A stretch of DNA of 56,324 bases from contig JAETRU010000018.1 in assembly GCA_021769965.1 (NCBI GenBank), positions 1-56,324 on the forward strand, in the 5' to 3' direction. Below, piece after piece: positions 15,963 through 25,546 of the stretch. Below the pieces are notes generated by a model. That model was not told the DNA's origin, made no database searches, and was given only the letters and a program-made list of their open reading frames with translations. A program made the translations under genes and the position numbers. How positions within the stretch are numbered: the stretch's first letter is position 1; every line of letters starts with the position of its first letter. The DNA is from Eubacterium sp. Lineage in GTDB: Bacteria; Bacillota; Clostridia; Peptostreptococcales; Anaerovoracaceae.

Positions 15963-17078
15963 TTAATGCGCCTTTCTCTCGCCAAAAGGCCGGTAATCCG
16001 CGTCAATGCCAAAATGTCTCGGTCCGAAGATCTCAAGACCGGTTTCGCAGGTCCAGATTTTCGGGGCCGGCAGCACGACGACGTTCATTTCATCGCCCGC
16101 TTCAAAGTCCGGCGTTGTCATCGGATCGCCGTTTTGATCGATCATGCAGATCAGATCCGGCACCATCACATCCAGCTCGCCGTCCAGATAGGAGGCAATG
16201 TTTTCATTTTTAAAGGTGATCCGGTACTCTCTGCCTTCGTATTCACCTTGTCCGTCCAGATAAATATCCCCAAACTGAAAACCGTCCCGCAGTTCCCATG
16301 GAAATTCTCTGATTATGCCGCCGAAAAGCACCGCTCCGTCCATCTCTTCCGCAACCAGCGCAGCGATTTCCCTTCCTGTTTTTCCCGCCTCTTTGGCGCT
16401 GCGCAGAAGTCTGCCGATTTTCAGCGCGTAGGTGATCGCGCCGGGAATGATGGCATTTTTGTAATCAGCAATGGTCATCGGGTGGTCGCTGACACTGATA
16501 TCATCACCGCTGACTGTGGCGATGGAGCGCACCAGTGTTTCAATACGGAAATCATCCAGCATTTCTCTGAAGATCATGACCTCTCCAAACTTTGTCACCA
16601 CCGCCATCGGCGCGCTCGGAAGCCCTTTGATATAGAAAGTGGAGTGAGAGAGCTCCGGTACGGCTCTTCCCGCGGGGTCGCCGTCTGCCAGCGGAATATC
16701 TAAAAGGCAGGCGATGTGCAGCGCTTCCGCCGTATTCATGCCGCCCATTTCAGAAGAGGAAACCGCGGCAAACTTATGACCGATCTCTTCCTCCAGCGCG
16801 TGAAACGCCATGACGGCAGAAGATTCCACTTTCGGCAGCCTGTCAAGCTCCGGCGGCAGCGGCGCGCCAATGGCGGCAGGAGCCCCGCACCCGTAAGGAA
16901 TGGTAATATAGCCGTCCTCCGGAAGTTCCTCCAGGTCAGCTATCTTCAAAGTCCTTCCCAGCTCAAAATCCTCTTTCATAATTTCAAATCCGTGCTCTAT
17001 TTTTCCGCCGCCGCCTGTGCCCAGTACCGTACAGCCGTAAAGCAGATCTATCATATCCTGTTTATTTAACTCCAGCAT
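15963..17078 (-). CDS. DUF917 / S-methyl-thiohydantoin desulfurase-family protein, copy 2
   Basis: A 371-residue protein of the PF06032 group (formerly DUF917). The N-terminal LYGCTVLGTGGGG motif and the ADGDPAGRAVPELSHSTFYIKG segment are typical. Members occur with hydantoin and related ring-compound genes, and at least one acts on a thiohydantoin. This gene is a close tandem paralogue of the next one (17100-18221) and is read from the same transcript, together with an NCS1 permease. The two copies may form a heteromer or have different substrates; the sequence does not decide. Confidence 0.8.
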   Translation of the reverse strand: MLELNKQDMIDLLYGCTVLGTGGGGKIEHGFEIMKEDFELGRTLKIADLEELPEDGYITIPYGCGAPAAIGAPLPPELDRLPKVESSAVMAFHALEEEIGHKFAAVSSSEMGGMNTAEALHIACLLDIPLADGDPAGRAVPELSHSTFYIKGLPSAPMAVVTKFGEVMIFREMLDDFRIETLVRSIATVSGDDISVSDHPMTIADYKNAIIPGAITYALKIGRLLRSAKEAGKTGREIAALVAEEMDGAVLFGGIIREFPWELRDGFQFGDIYLDGQGEYEGREYRITFKNENIASYLDGELDVMVPDLICMIDQNGDPMTTPDFEAGDEMNVVVLPAPKIWTCETGLEIFGPRHFGIDADYRPFGERKAH

Positions 17079-17099
17079 AACACATATCCCTCATTTCTT

Positions 17100-18221
17100 T
17101 CATCGTTCCTGAAACGGAATATAGTCCGTATCAATTCCAAAATACCGCGGTCCGAAGATGGCAAGTCCCTCTTCAGTGGTCCAGACTTCCGGCGCGGGCA
17201 GCGCGAATACATGCATCTCGTCTCCCTCCGAAAAATCCGGATTCGTCATCGGCTCCCCTTCGGCGTCCAGCATACAGATCAGATCCGGTACTGTTGCCTC
17301 CACCGCATCATTGCGGTAAGCCGCCATATTCTCATTTTTAAACTCGATCCGGTAGCTTTCTCCTTCATAGGCGCCGGTGCCTGAAAGCAGGATCGTCCCA
17401 TAATCGAATCCGTCCCTGCATTCCCAGGCAAGCTTCGCGACGTTTCCCGAAAACAGGAATCTGCCGTCAAAAGCGGCCGCGATACGCCTTGCGGCAGCCG
17501 CGCCTTTTGATCCGTCCTTCTTCGAAGCTTCCTCTCTCGAAACCCGCAGCATTCTTCCGATTTTCAGCGCGTAGGAGATCGCCCCGGGAATGACCGCTTC
17601 GCGGTATTCTTTTCCTGTCATAGGGTGGTCGCAGACACTGACTTCATCGCCGCTGACGCAGGCCATAGATCTGACCAGCGCTTCCGCGCGAAAGTCATCT
17701 GCCACATCTTTTAAGATCACTACATCCGCGAACTGCGTCGCTACCGCCAGAGGCGCAATGGACTTTCCTTTCAGATAAAAGGTAGAGTGGATCAGCTCCG
17801 GCACTGAGCGCCCCGCCGGGTCTCCGTCTGCAAGAGGCAGATCCAGCATGCAGGCGATGTGCATTGCCTCCGCTGTGTTCTGGCCGCCAAGCTCTGTGGA
17901 AGATACCGCGCAGAATTTCTCTCCCAGAAATTCTTCCAGCCCGCGGAATGCCAGTATGGCAGGCGAACCGGGATATTTGGGAATATCCGCAAAGGCTGTG
18001 TTTTCAGCCGATGAGGCCGATGGCGCGCCGCAGCCGTATGGAGAGGCAATATAGCCTGCGTCCGGAAGTTCATCAAGAGGGAGAAGTTTCAGTGTTCTTC
18101 CCGCGTCAAAATCCTCCTGCATCATGGCGATCCCTTCCTGCAGATTTCCGCCGCCGCCTGTGCCCAGCACGGCGCAGCCGTAAAGCAGATCTATCATATC
18201 CTGCTTCTGAAGTTCCTGCAT
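17100..18221 (-). CDS. DUF917 / S-methyl-thiohydantoin desulfurase-family protein, copy 1
   Basis: A 373-residue paralogue of the neighbouring protein, sharing the N-terminal LYGCAVLGTGGGG motif, GCGAPSA, SSTELGGQNTAEA, ADGDPAGRSVPEL and the C-terminal IFGPRYFGIDTDY. It contains a short Lys/Ala-rich insertion around residue 220 absent from its partner. The ATG follows GGGAGGTG and stands one base after the stop of the NCS1 permease gene, so the two are translated in tandem. A role in breakdown of a hydantoin- or purine-like ring compound imported by the permease is inferred from context. Confidence 0.8.
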   Translation of the reverse strand: MQELQKQDMIDLLYGCAVLGTGGGGNLQEGIAMMQEDFDAGRTLKLLPLDELPDAGYIASPYGCGAPSASSAENTAFADIPKYPGSPAILAFRGLEEFLGEKFCAVSSTELGGQNTAEAMHIACMLDLPLADGDPAGRSVPELIHSTFYLKGKSIAPLAVATQFADVVILKDVADDFRAEALVRSMACVSGDEVSVCDHPMTGKEYREAVIPGAISYALKIGRMLRVSREEASKKDGSKGAAAARRIAAAFDGRFLFSGNVAKLAWECRDGFDYGTILLSGTGAYEGESYRIEFKNENMAAYRNDAVEATVPDLICMLDAEGEPMTNPDFSEGDEMHVFALPAPEVWTTEEGLAIFGPRYFGIDTDYIPFQER

Positions 18222-18222
18222 C

Positions 18223-19485
18223 CTACTTCACCTCCCGCGATCCGGACGGAATGAATTTTTCTACTATCACATAAGCGATCATCGAGATAATGATACCCGT
18301 CCACGAGTAGGTTGACAGATACGCGAGTACCGCCCCGACAGCCCAGCTGATGATGCCCGCCCAGCAGATACCATCCGCGGAATGCCAGTTTTCCGGTTTT
18401 CCCTTTCCGACAAACCAGTAATCCGCGATCATAACGCCGCCTACAGGGCACACCAGATATGCCAGAAAACTGAGAAAAGCTTCGATATGATCGAGGACGC
18501 CGAAGGCACCAAGCAGCGTTCCGATGACACCTGCCGCAATGGTGACCTCACGTCTTCTGTTGTCAGGAAGATTGAAAGCCATGACAACGTCCAGTCCTCC
18601 GCTGTAAATATTGGAGGAATTGGTCGTCCAGGTAGAAAGGATAATCGATAAAATTCCGACAAAAGGAAGCCCAACCTGAATCAGTACCATGCTGATATCA
18701 TATTCTCCGGAAATCTTAGTTAAAACAGCGCCCAGCGCCAGCGTAATCACAGCGATAGGCAGAACGCCCCAAACTGTTGATTTGCAGGTTTCCACTCTGT
18801 TTTTCTGAAAACGGGAAACGTCGGCAGCTGTAACTACGCCCACTGCATAGAAATCAAACGCCAGACTGACTCCGGCCAAAAAGCTCATGCCTCTCTCCAC
18901 CTCAGCGTTAGCGCCCGCAAAACCGTATTCTTTGATGGCGAGAACCGTGCCTGCCGCCATTACGATCAGCAGGAATGGGATCGACACTGCATTGAGTTTT
19001 TCCATGGCGCGCATCCCGTACACAGCAGTGACCAGCATGATCATGCCCCACAAAATATTAGACGCTAAAAGCGGAAAATGTACACCGAAAGTCTCCGCCA
19101 TAAAGTTGGTGAAAGCATCGCCGCAGATCTCATTGGTAATGCCGAACCAGCCGACCAGATTGATGGCAAAGACCACACTGACCAGATATCTGGCGCCCAC
19201 CTTTCCGAAGCAGGATTCCGACAAAGTGCACGAAGCCAGTCCCAGGTCGCTGCCCTGAAACCCGATGATCGTCATAAAGATGACTACCAGAACATTTCCG
19301 AGAGCGCCGGATAAAATCGCTTCCCAGAGAGGCATGGCTTCTGCCAGAAGCGCGCCTTCTAAGAAAGATGACGCGCAGACACAGATGCCTGCCTGTACCA
19401 GTGCCAGAGATATCCAGCCCTGTCTTTCTTCTTTCGGGATCGGCGCAAGTGCATTGGTTTCTACATGTTTATTGTTGTTTTCCAT
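18223..19485 (-). CDS. NCS1-family permease (cytosine/purine/hydantoin type)
   Basis: A 12-helix transporter of 420 residues resembling CodB-type nucleobase:cation symporters. Family features include SLALVQAGICVCASSFLEGALLAEAMP at the N-terminus, MTIIGFQGSDLG and YLVCPVGGVMIADYW near the C-terminus. A longer frame exists, but the ATG at 19485 follows AAAGGAGAA. It is the first gene of an operon with two DUF917 enzymes and diverges from a PucR regulator. Substrate import for these enzymes is the likely role; cytosine, allantoin and hydantoins are all possible. Confidence 0.82.
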   Translation of the reverse strand: MENNNKHVETNALAPIPKEERQGWISLALVQAGICVCASSFLEGALLAEAMPLWEAILSGALGNVLVVIFMTIIGFQGSDLGLASCTLSESCFGKVGARYLVSVVFAINLVGWFGITNEICGDAFTNFMAETFGVHFPLLASNILWGMIMLVTAVYGMRAMEKLNAVSIPFLLIVMAAGTVLAIKEYGFAGANAEVERGMSFLAGVSLAFDFYAVGVVTAADVSRFQKNRVETCKSTVWGVLPIAVITLALGAVLTKISGEYDISMVLIQVGLPFVGILSIILSTWTTNSSNIYSGGLDVVMAFNLPDNRRREVTIAAGVIGTLLGAFGVLDHIEAFLSFLAYLVCPVGGVMIADYWFVGKGKPENWHSADGICWAGIISWAVGAVLAYLSTYSWTGIIISMIAYVIVEKFIPSGSREVK

Positions 19486-19514
19486 AACCGTTCTCCTTTT
19501 TTTAGGTTGAACAA

Positions 19515-19544
19515 AGTATATCACTTTTCAGATTATTTTGTCAC
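19515..19544 (-). promoter_or_regulatory. Promoter of the NCS1 permease operon
   Basis: On the minus strand GTGACA (19539-19544) and TATACT (19515-19520) are 18 bases apart, 30 bases before the permease ATG. Confidence 0.55.
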
Positions 19545-19571
19545 TAAGCGCTGTCATAATAATTCCGCGTA

Positions 19572-19593
19572 TTTTTGTGATGGTGCACAAAAA
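19572..19593. promoter_or_regulatory. Inverted repeat in the pucR/permease divergent region
   Basis: TTTTTGTG-ATGGTG-CACAAAAA, an 8-bp perfect inverted repeat, lies about 28 bp upstream of the permease -35 box and just upstream of the pucR promoter. It is a candidate PucR binding site. Confidence 0.5.
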
Positions 19594-19595
19594 CA

Positions 19596-19624
19596 TTGTA
19601 AAAAGATCCGGGCTGTGCTACCAT
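19596..19624 (+). promoter_or_regulatory. Promoter of the pucR gene
   Basis: TTGTAA (19596-19601), 17 bases, TACCAT (19619-19624) with TG one base ahead of the -10. The radical SAM gene has a promoter of the same form. Confidence 0.6.
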
Positions 19625-19643
19625 AACGACAGGAGGTGATAAA

Positions 19644-21203
19644 ATGAGCATTACGATCAGAGACTGTCTCAAACTGCCTTCGCTCAGTCTCGGAAAAGTC
19701 ATCGCGGGTCACGGAGGTCTTGACAGCATTGTTACCACGGTCAGCGTTCTGGAGTTTGACGATGAAGCAGAAGAGGAACTGATCACTCCCAACGAACTTC
19801 TCATTTCCGCATTTTATTGCGCCCAAAACGATGCTGACGCCCAGTGCCGGATTCTGAAAAAAAGTAAGCAGAACGGCGACGTAGGACTGGTGCTGTTTTA
19901 TTCAGACGTCATCATGGGCTCCATCAGTCAAAAACTCATCGATACGGCGGATATGCTGAATCTTCCCATCATTCTGCTTCCCGAAAAGGATATGAATCTG
20001 AAATACAGCGACGTCATCAGCGATGTGATGGAGGCTGTACTTTACGACAAAAAAGCAAACAGCAATTTCGTCAGCAGCACGATAGAGCGTCTCAACCAGG
20101 TCCCCGAGGCAAAGAGAACACCTGCTCTGGCTCTGCGCTATGCCAGCGACTACGCCAAAGCCAGCTTTTTTCTATGCGATGAAAACTGTAACATCATCAT
20201 ATCATCTTTCTGGCCGCAGAACAATAAACAGGATATGGCTTTGATCTCCGGCTGGCTTTCAGATCAGAACGAAAGCCCGGCAGATGCGAAGATCTTACAT
20301 ATCGATTTTTCCGGACGCAGAGAGGAAAAACTGAAGCTGTACGCCGTGGCACACAGCGCGGTCTTAAATTCCGGTGTTATGAGCCAGGTGGCTGAAGTCA
20401 TACAGCTGTTTTCCGCGGTTTGGAATTATAATTTTAACGTATCGACAAAAGAAGCCGTCATCGGCGCGCTCTTTGACGGGAATACAGAGCTGATTGAACG
20501 GATCTGCCAGAATACCGGGATCAGAAAGGAATCCTATAACGCGCTCAAAGTCATCGAGCTGTCAGAAGAAACGCCAAAGTACCAATACGCCGATATGCTG
20601 ACAGAGTTCCGCGGCGCCCTTTCAAAACCGGGCAGCCAAATGATCCTGGACTTTACCGGACGGCATCTGATTATGCTCTATCACAAAAGCTCTGAAACAG
20701 GAGAAATGCTTTTAGAAGACGAATTCAACCGGTTATTGAACGAAAACGACCGGATCTCACTGATAACAGATTTCGCCTCCGACCATCTTTTTGAAAACGC
20801 GCCGCTTTTTCTGAAACAATACGTAAAAGCCGTAAGCAGCGCGCGCAGGCTCTACCCGCTGCGCAAAACATTCACAGCAGCGGAGATCCGCTATACCTGT
20901 CACATCTTAGAGCTCTGCAGCTCTGTAGACGGCGAGAAAAAATATTACCGGGACCGTCTTGCCCCTCTTCTCGCAGACAGCGAAAAAGAAAATCTGGAAA
21001 CCCTCTGCTGTTATCTGCTGGACGCGGACTCCGAGCTGAAAGCCGCCGCGAAGCTTCTCTACGTGCACAGAAACACAGTGCTTTACAGGCTTGGGAAAAT
21101 TCGCGAACTTCTCGGATGCGAACTAAACAAAATGCCCGAGGCCTACGACATCTATGTCGCCGCGTCTATTTACCGGCTGGAATTACAAGAACCCTGCACT
21201 TAA
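19644..21203 (+). CDS. pucR: PucR-family transcriptional regulator
   Basis: A 519-residue regulator of the PucR type. An N-terminal PucR domain of about 120 residues (ITIRDCLKLPSLSLGKVIAG) is followed by a central region and a C-terminal PucR helix-turn-helix (LKAAAKLLYVHRNTVLYRLGKI). PucR proteins activate purine or nitrogen-compound catabolic genes. It diverges from the NCS1 permease/DUF917 operon, its probable target. The ATG follows AGGAGGTGAT. The stop codon TAA lies inside the loop of its own terminator hairpin. Confidence 0.85.
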   Translation: MSITIRDCLKLPSLSLGKVIAGHGGLDSIVTTVSVLEFDDEAEEELITPNELLISAFYCAQNDADAQCRILKKSKQNGDVGLVLFYSDVIMGSISQKLIDTADMLNLPIILLPEKDMNLKYSDVISDVMEAVLYDKKANSNFVSSTIERLNQVPEAKRTPALALRYASDYAKASFFLCDENCNIIISSFWPQNNKQDMALISGWLSDQNESPADAKILHIDFSGRREEKLKLYAVAHSAVLNSGVMSQVAEVIQLFSAVWNYNFNVSTKEAVIGALFDGNTELIERICQNTGIRKESYNALKVIELSEETPKYQYADMLTEFRGALSKPGSQMILDFTGRHLIMLYHKSSETGEMLLEDEFNRLLNENDRISLITDFASDHLFENAPLFLKQYVKAVSSARRLYPLRKTFTAAEIRYTCHILELCSSVDGEKKYYRDRLAPLLADSEKENLETLCCYLLDADSELKAAAKLLYVHRNTVLYRLGKIRELLGCELNKMPEAYDIYVAASIYRLELQEPCT

Positions 21204-21217
21204 CGGTCAGGGTTCTT
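21187..21217 (+). terminator. Terminator of pucR, overlapping its stop codon
   Basis: A perfect 10-bp stem AAGAACCCTG (21187-21196) / CAGGGTTCTT (21208-21217) is followed by TGTTTT. The stop codon at 21201-21203 is in the 11-base loop. Confidence 0.8.
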
Positions 21218-21245
21218 TGTTTTCCATATTAAACGGCTGTGCATC

Positions 21246-21692
21246 TTACTGATCTGCAAGTTCCACTTCTGGCATCAGTTCATCATCGATGACGCCCAGA
21301 ATCTCCTCAAGTTCCGCGACCTGCTCCGGAGAAAACCGTTCCCGGATCCGCTTCATCACAGTGCCGATATAATCATAGGTCACGCCGTAGGTCTGCATAT
21401 ATTTGTCGGTCACTTCCAGATAGTATTCCCGCTTGTCCTCTTCACTTCTCACCTTATTGATATAGCCTTTTTTCACGAGACTGCCGACTTTGTAGGCAGC
21501 ATTGGGCGGCGATAACTGTGCGAAAGACGCAAACTCGTTGATAGTAGGTCTTCCCAGCGCGTAAATCAGCTCCACGCAGAGCACCTCCATAGCGGAAAGG
21601 GCATCCTCCACTTTGATGTCCTGATTGAATACCTTGGAATAGAGACTCATCTTAAATTTTGTATAGATATCAGAAAAATTCTTTTCCAGCAT
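21246..21692 (-). CDS. MarR-family regulator, probable FabT-like repressor of fatty acid synthesis
   Basis: A 148-residue winged-helix protein (ELIYALGRPTINEFASFAQLSPPNAAYKVGSLVKKGYINK, wing KVRSEEDKREYYLEVTDK). It lies on the same strand as, and 423 bp downstream of, the type II fatty acid operon. In several Firmicutes a MarR protein next to fab genes (FabT) represses them when bound to acyl-ACP. Here a nearly identical AT-rich motif (TTTAAAGAATTTTAAT) occurs both upstream of this gene and at the acpP promoter, which supports shared control. The identification as FabT is inferred, not proven by motif. Confidence 0.75.
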   Translation of the reverse strand: MLEKNFSDIYTKFKMSLYSKVFNQDIKVEDALSAMEVLCVELIYALGRPTINEFASFAQLSPPNAAYKVGSLVKKGYINKVRSEEDKREYYLEVTDKYMQTYGVTYDYIGTVMKRIRERFSPEQVAELEEILGVIDDELMPEVELADQ

Positions 21693-21726
21693 GATCCTGC
21701 TGCTTCCTTCCTACAAGACTGATTTT

Positions 21727-21755
21727 ATTTTACCAGATATATCAGCTTTTTTCAA
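21727..21755 (-). promoter_or_regulatory. Promoter of the marR gene
   Basis: On the minus strand TTGAAA (21750-21755), 17 bases, TAAAAT (21727-21732), about 35 bases before the ATG. Confidence 0.6.
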
Positions 21756-21778
21756 GGGGACAAGATCTGAGCGGCAGC

Positions 21779-22080
21779 ACCGCAACCGCGCGCCACATTA
21801 GTCCTTATTTTTCTTTTACATGGCGGCACCCCTCTGAAAAACGCCATATTTTAAAGAATTTTAATCAAAGCTGGCGGCCATCAGCGGTTTTACACCATCT
21901 TCCTTTTCAAATTAATATAACATGACGCAGTCTCCTGAGGATACAGCCGGCAATTCCCGATTATCTCATCAAATGCGCGCCATTCTTTCTCAAAAGCAAG
22001 CAGAATATGGCGCATTTCATTACCCCACCGCCGTTTTTACAAAAAATAAGATGAATTGTGGCGCGGAACTGGGCAAAGCA
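21779..22080. other. Non-coding stretch downstream of fabZ with repeated GCGCCA-type motifs
   Basis: No credible gene lies in the 423 bases between fabZ and marR. The stretch holds four good copies of a 10-bp motif AATRTGGCGY, in both orientations (21790-21799, 21841-21850, 22004-22013 and a variant at 22055-22064). It also holds the motif TTTAAAGAATTTTAAT (21850-21865), which recurs at the acpP promoter. Confidence 0.6.
21850..21870. promoter_or_regulatory. Candidate FabT-like operator upstream of marR
   Basis: TTTAAAGAATTTTAATCAAAG differs by only a few bases from the reverse complement of the distal half-palindrome at the acpP promoter. It lies about 95 bp upstream of the marR -35 box. 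Confidence 0.45.
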
Positions 22081-22115
22081 CAAAGCACAGAATATTAATC
22101 CGCCCCCACTCTGTA

Positions 22116-22601
22116 TTACTCTGTTATCACAAAGGACAGTTCTCCCTGTGCGGCGATTTCGCCGTCCACCTTTGCCACAGCTTTTCCATAGCCTACAGGC
22201 CCGCGGCGGTCAGTCAGCTCACAGAAAAGTTCCAGCACATCTCCCGGTACTACCTGCCGTTTAAATCGGCAGTTTTTAATGCCGCCAAAGACCGCCAGCT
22301 TACCTCTGTTTTCTTCCTCCGCCAAAATTGCCACAGCGCCGGTCTGTGCCAGCGCTTCCATGATCAGAACCCCCGGCATGATCGGCCTGCCCGGAAAATG
22401 TCCCTGAAAGAACGGCTCATTTGCTGTCACACATTTGATAGCGCGTGCCCGCTTTCCCGCCTCCAGGTCAGTCACTTTATCAATGAGGAGAAAAGGATAG
22501 CGATGCGGCAAGATTTCCTGAATCTGCCGGATATCCAGCGTCCGCGATTCTGCCATATTTCCCGCACCTATATTTCCCTCAGCCATTTTTTTCTCTGTCA
22601 T
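22116..22601 (-). CDS. fabZ: 3-hydroxyacyl-ACP dehydratase FabZ
   Basis: A 161-residue hot-dog-fold dehydratase that removes water from 3-hydroxyacyl-ACP in the elongation cycle. The catalytic histidine in [12 protein letters not shown] and the glutamate in [11 protein letters not shown] are both present. The N-terminus carries about 20 extra Gly/Glu-rich residues compared with typical FabZ; an internal ATG (MAESRTLD) would give the usual length, but the first ATG overlaps the fabF stop as TAATG and is kept. No FabA/FabM/FabN-type isomerase for unsaturated fatty acids is seen in the cluster. It is the last gene of the fab operon. Confidence 0.92.
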   Translation of the reverse strand: MTEKKMAEGNIGAGNMAESRTLDIRQIQEILPHRYPFLLIDKVTDLEAGKRARAIKCVTANEPFFQGHFPGRPIMPGVLIMEALAQTGAVAILAEEENRGKLAVFGGIKNCRFKRQVVPGDVLELFCELTDRRGPVGYGKAVAKVDGEIAAQGELSFVITE

Positions 22602-23836
22602 TATTTCACCCTCCGAAACACAATAGAGCCGTTATGCCCGCCAAATCCCAGAGAATTGGACATAGCGTAATCACCTGTTATCGGTTTTCCGGCATTTGCC
22701 ACAATGTCCAGATCACATTCCGGATCCGGCACCTGGTAGCCGATGGTCGGCGGCGCGAACTGCTCCTTCAGCGCGTATACGGTCAGAATCGCCTCCACTG
22801 CGCCGGAAGCGCCCAGCAGATGTCCCGTCATGGATTTGGTCGAAGACATCAGAAGACCGGATGCCGCATCGCCAAATGCCGATTTTACAGCGCGGGTCTC
22901 ACACTTGTCGTTCATCGGCGTGGATGTGCCGTGGGCATTGATATAGACTACCTGCTCCGGCAAAACACCGGCATCTGCCAGGGCCGCTTTCATACATGCC
23001 GCGGCGCCGCTTCCGTCTTCCAGCGGCGCAGTCATGTGATTGGCGTCACAGCTTGCGCCGTAGCCAGCGATTTCGCCGAGGATCTCCGCGCCCCGGGATA
23101 CGGCGTGTTCATATTCCTCAAGAAGCAGAACTCCGGCGCCCTCGCCCATGACGAACCCGTTTCTCTCTTTATCAAAGGGAATGGACGCCCGCGTCGGATC
23201 GCAGGATTCGGACAGCGCTTTCATCGATGTAAATCCGCCGATGCCCAGCTCGCTGATACAGCTTTCGCTGCCGCCGGTGAGAAAAACATCCGCGTAGCCG
23301 TCCCGGATCTGCCGGAATGCTTCGCCGATGGCGTTGGTCGCGGAAGCACACGCCGTCACAACACAGGTGCAGCTTCCTTTAAATCCGAATTCAATAGCCG
23401 TCATCCCCGCCGCCATATTGGTGATCGCCATGGGCACAAAAAGAGGCGACACCTTGTCGAATCCCCGCTTTATACCCTTGTAATGTTCCTCTTCAATGGT
23501 AGGAAGACCGCCGATGCCGCTGGAAATATTGACGCCGCACCGCGCCGCGTCTTCGCGGCTCATGTCAAGACCGCCCTGTGCCATGGCTTCTCTTGCCGCG
23601 ACCAGGGCCAGCTGGGTAAACCTTGCGGTTCTTCTCGCCGTCATTTTGTCCATATGGTCCGTAATATCAAAGCCTTTCAGCTCACCGGCGACTTTTACCT
23701 TATGGTCTGTCGTATCAAAGCTTTTGATAAAATCAATGCCGCACACGCCCGCTCTGGCGCTCCGCCACATTTCGTCTGCTGTGTTTCCGATAGGCGACAC
23801 AGCGCCCATACCGGTGATTACAACTCTTCTCTTCAT
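22601..23836 (-). CDS. fabF: 3-oxoacyl-ACP synthase II (FabF)
   Basis: A 411-residue condensing enzyme that elongates acyl-ACP with malonyl-ACP. The Cys-His-His triad is visible: cysteine in [12 protein letters not shown], histidine in [11 protein letters not shown], and histidine in [13 protein letters not shown]. Its N-terminus [13 protein letters not shown] is standard. Ribosome site AAGGAGA precedes the ATG. It overlaps fabZ by one base and follows fabG by 14 bases in one operon. Confidence 0.95.
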   Translation of the reverse strand: MKRRVVITGMGAVSPIGNTADEMWRSARAGVCGIDFIKSFDTTDHKVKVAGELKGFDITDHMDKMTARRTARFTQLALVAAREAMAQGGLDMSREDAARCGVNISSGIGGLPTIEEEHYKGIKRGFDKVSPLFVPMAITNMAAGMTAIEFGFKGSCTCVVTACASATNAIGEAFRQIRDGYADVFLTGGSESCISELGIGGFTSMKALSESCDPTRASIPFDKERNGFVMGEGAGVLLLEEYEHAVSRGAEILGEIAGYGASCDANHMTAPLEDGSGAAACMKAALADAGVLPEQVVYINAHGTSTPMNDKCETRAVKSAFGDAASGLLMSSTKSMTGHLLGASGAVEAILTVYALKEQFAPPTIGYQVPDPECDLDIVANAGKPITGDYAMSNSLGFGGHNGSIVFRRVK

Positions 23837-23850
23837 GATTCGTCTCCTTT

Positions 23851-24585
23851 TTAATACATGCCGCCGTCAACTGCCAGCACCTGACCGGTCACATAAGCCG
23901 CTTTTTCTGAAGCAAGAAATGCTGCTGCCGCTGCTACATCCTTCGGTGTTCCCATTCTGCCAGCCGGAATCGACGCGGATACCGCGCTGACAGCCGCCTC
24001 CGGCATTTTCGCAGTCATATCCGTTTCGATAAAACCCGGCGCCAGCGCATTGACTGTGATGCCGCGGCTTGCCACTTCCTTGGCGAAGGATTTCGTCATG
24101 CCGATGACTCCCGCCTTGCTGGCCGCGTAATTGACCTGTCCGGCGTTGCCCGAAAGTCCGACCACGCTGGAAAGGTTCACGATCCTCCCATAGCGCTGTT
24201 TCATCATCTGCCGGCTGGCTGCCTTCATCATCAGAAAACCGCCCCGCAGATTGGTCCTGATCACCGCGTCAAAATCTTCCTCGCTCATGCGCATGAGCAG
24301 ATTATCTCTGGTGACGCCGGCGTTGTTGACCAGAATATCCACCCTGCCGAAAGTCTCAAGCGCAGTGTTCACAACAGTCTCGCAGGTTTTCGCTTCTGCC
24401 ACGTCTCCCTGCACGGTAACCGCTGAGACACCCTGCGCTTTACAAAGGGCCGCAGTTTCCTCCGCCGCCTGCTGATTTCCCGCAAAGTTTATGACTAAAT
24501 TGGCGCCTCCCTTTGCCAGTTCGATACAAATGGCTCTGCCGATCCCCCGGCTGCCGCCGGTTACAATGGCTGTTCTTCCTTTCAT
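23851..24585 (-). CDS. fabG: 3-oxoacyl-ACP reductase FabG
   Basis: A 244-residue short-chain dehydrogenase that reduces 3-oxoacyl-ACP with NADPH. Visible are the cofactor loop VTGGSRGIGRAI, NNAGVTRDN, the catalytic serine region LSSVVGLSGNAGQVN and the YAASKAG active site. The length is normal. The ATG follows AAAGGAGG and stands one base after the fabD stop codon. Confidence 0.95.
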   Translation of the reverse strand: MKGRTAIVTGGSRGIGRAICIELAKGGANLVINFAGNQQAAEETAALCKAQGVSAVTVQGDVAEAKTCETVVNTALETFGRVDILVNNAGVTRDNLLMRMSEEDFDAVIRTNLRGGFLMMKAASRQMMKQRYGRIVNLSSVVGLSGNAGQVNYAASKAGVIGMTKSFAKEVASRGITVNALAPGFIETDMTAKMPEAAVSAVSASIPAGRMGTPKDVAAAAAFLASEKAAYVTGQVLAVDGGMY

Positions 24586-24586
24586 A

Positions 24587-25546
24587 TCAGGCCGCGCCTC
24601 CTTTCGATTCTTTTAATGCTTTCAATTCTTCCACCACTTTCTGCGAATCTTCCCAGGTCTCAATATTCATGACTTTCATATTCCGGTCCGTTTTTCTCAC
24701 AAATCCGGATAACGCTTTCCCCGGTCCGATCTCAATGACCGTATCCACGCCGGCTGCTGCCATGACTTTGATGGTATCCTCAAAGTACACGCTGCCGGAC
24801 ACCTGACGCACCAGCAAGTCCGAAACAGCCTCCTCCGGTCTTTTCTCCCGCCCGACCGCATTAAACACCACCGGAAAGCGCATCTCCTCAAAAGCTGTCT
24901 CTGCAAAAATTCCAGCCAGAACACGACCTGCCGGCTCCATAAACTTCGTATGAAAAGGGCCGCTGACAGGAAGAGGAACGCAGCGCTTCGCGCCTTTTTC
25001 AAGAGCCAGCGCCGCCGCGCGCTCTACCGCGTTTCTTTCTCCTGCAATGACGATCTGGCCGGGGCAGTTATAGTTGGCGATCTGTACCGTGCCGTAATCT
25101 GCCGCCTCCGCGCAGCAGCCTGCTAAAGTTTCCCGCGCCATACCCAGCACCGCTTTCATGGCGCAGTCCACCCCTTCGGCAGCGTCAGCCATGGCCGCCG
25201 CACGCTTTGCCACAAGGTCTATGACAGTCTTCGCGTCAAAGACGCCTGCGGCGTGAAGGGCGGAATACTCTCCAAGAGAAAGTCCTGCCGCCATAGCCGG
25301 CTCCACGCCGAGTTCTGAAAGAGCCGGAAAAAGTTCTGCCACCACGCCGGCGGCAAAAGCTGCCATAACAGGCTGGGTATTTCTCGTATCTGACAGTACC
25401 TCCATAGGTCCCTCAAAAGCTGCCCTGCGCTGTGCCTGCGGCAATAGATCAAACACCGCCTGAAACCGCCGGGACTTTTCATAAAGATCCGCGCCCATAC
25501 CAGGCTTCTGACTGCCCTGTCCCGCGAATAAAATTCCTAATTTCAT
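24587..25546 (-). CDS. fabD: Malonyl-CoA:ACP transacylase FabD
   Basis: A 319-residue transacylase that loads malonate onto ACP. The active-site serine is in GLSLGEYSA, the histidine in SGPFHTKF, and GQGSQKPGM forms the oxyanion part at the N-terminus. An upstream ATG would add four residues; the ATG at 25546 is chosen since it shares ATGA with the stop of the preceding gene and follows GGAGAAAG, the signature of translational coupling. Confidence 0.95.
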   Translation of the reverse strand: MKLGILFAGQGSQKPGMGADLYEKSRRFQAVFDLLPQAQRRAAFEGPMEVLSDTRNTQPVMAAFAAGVVAELFPALSELGVEPAMAAGLSLGEYSALHAAGVFDAKTVIDLVAKRAAAMADAAEGVDCAMKAVLGMARETLAGCCAEAADYGTVQIANYNCPGQIVIAGERNAVERAAALALEKGAKRCVPLPVSGPFHTKFMEPAGRVLAGIFAETAFEEMRFPVVFNAVGREKRPEEAVSDLLVRQVSGSVYFEDTIKVMAAAGVDTVIEIGPGKALSGFVRKTDRNMKVMNIETWEDSQKVVEELKALKESKGGAA

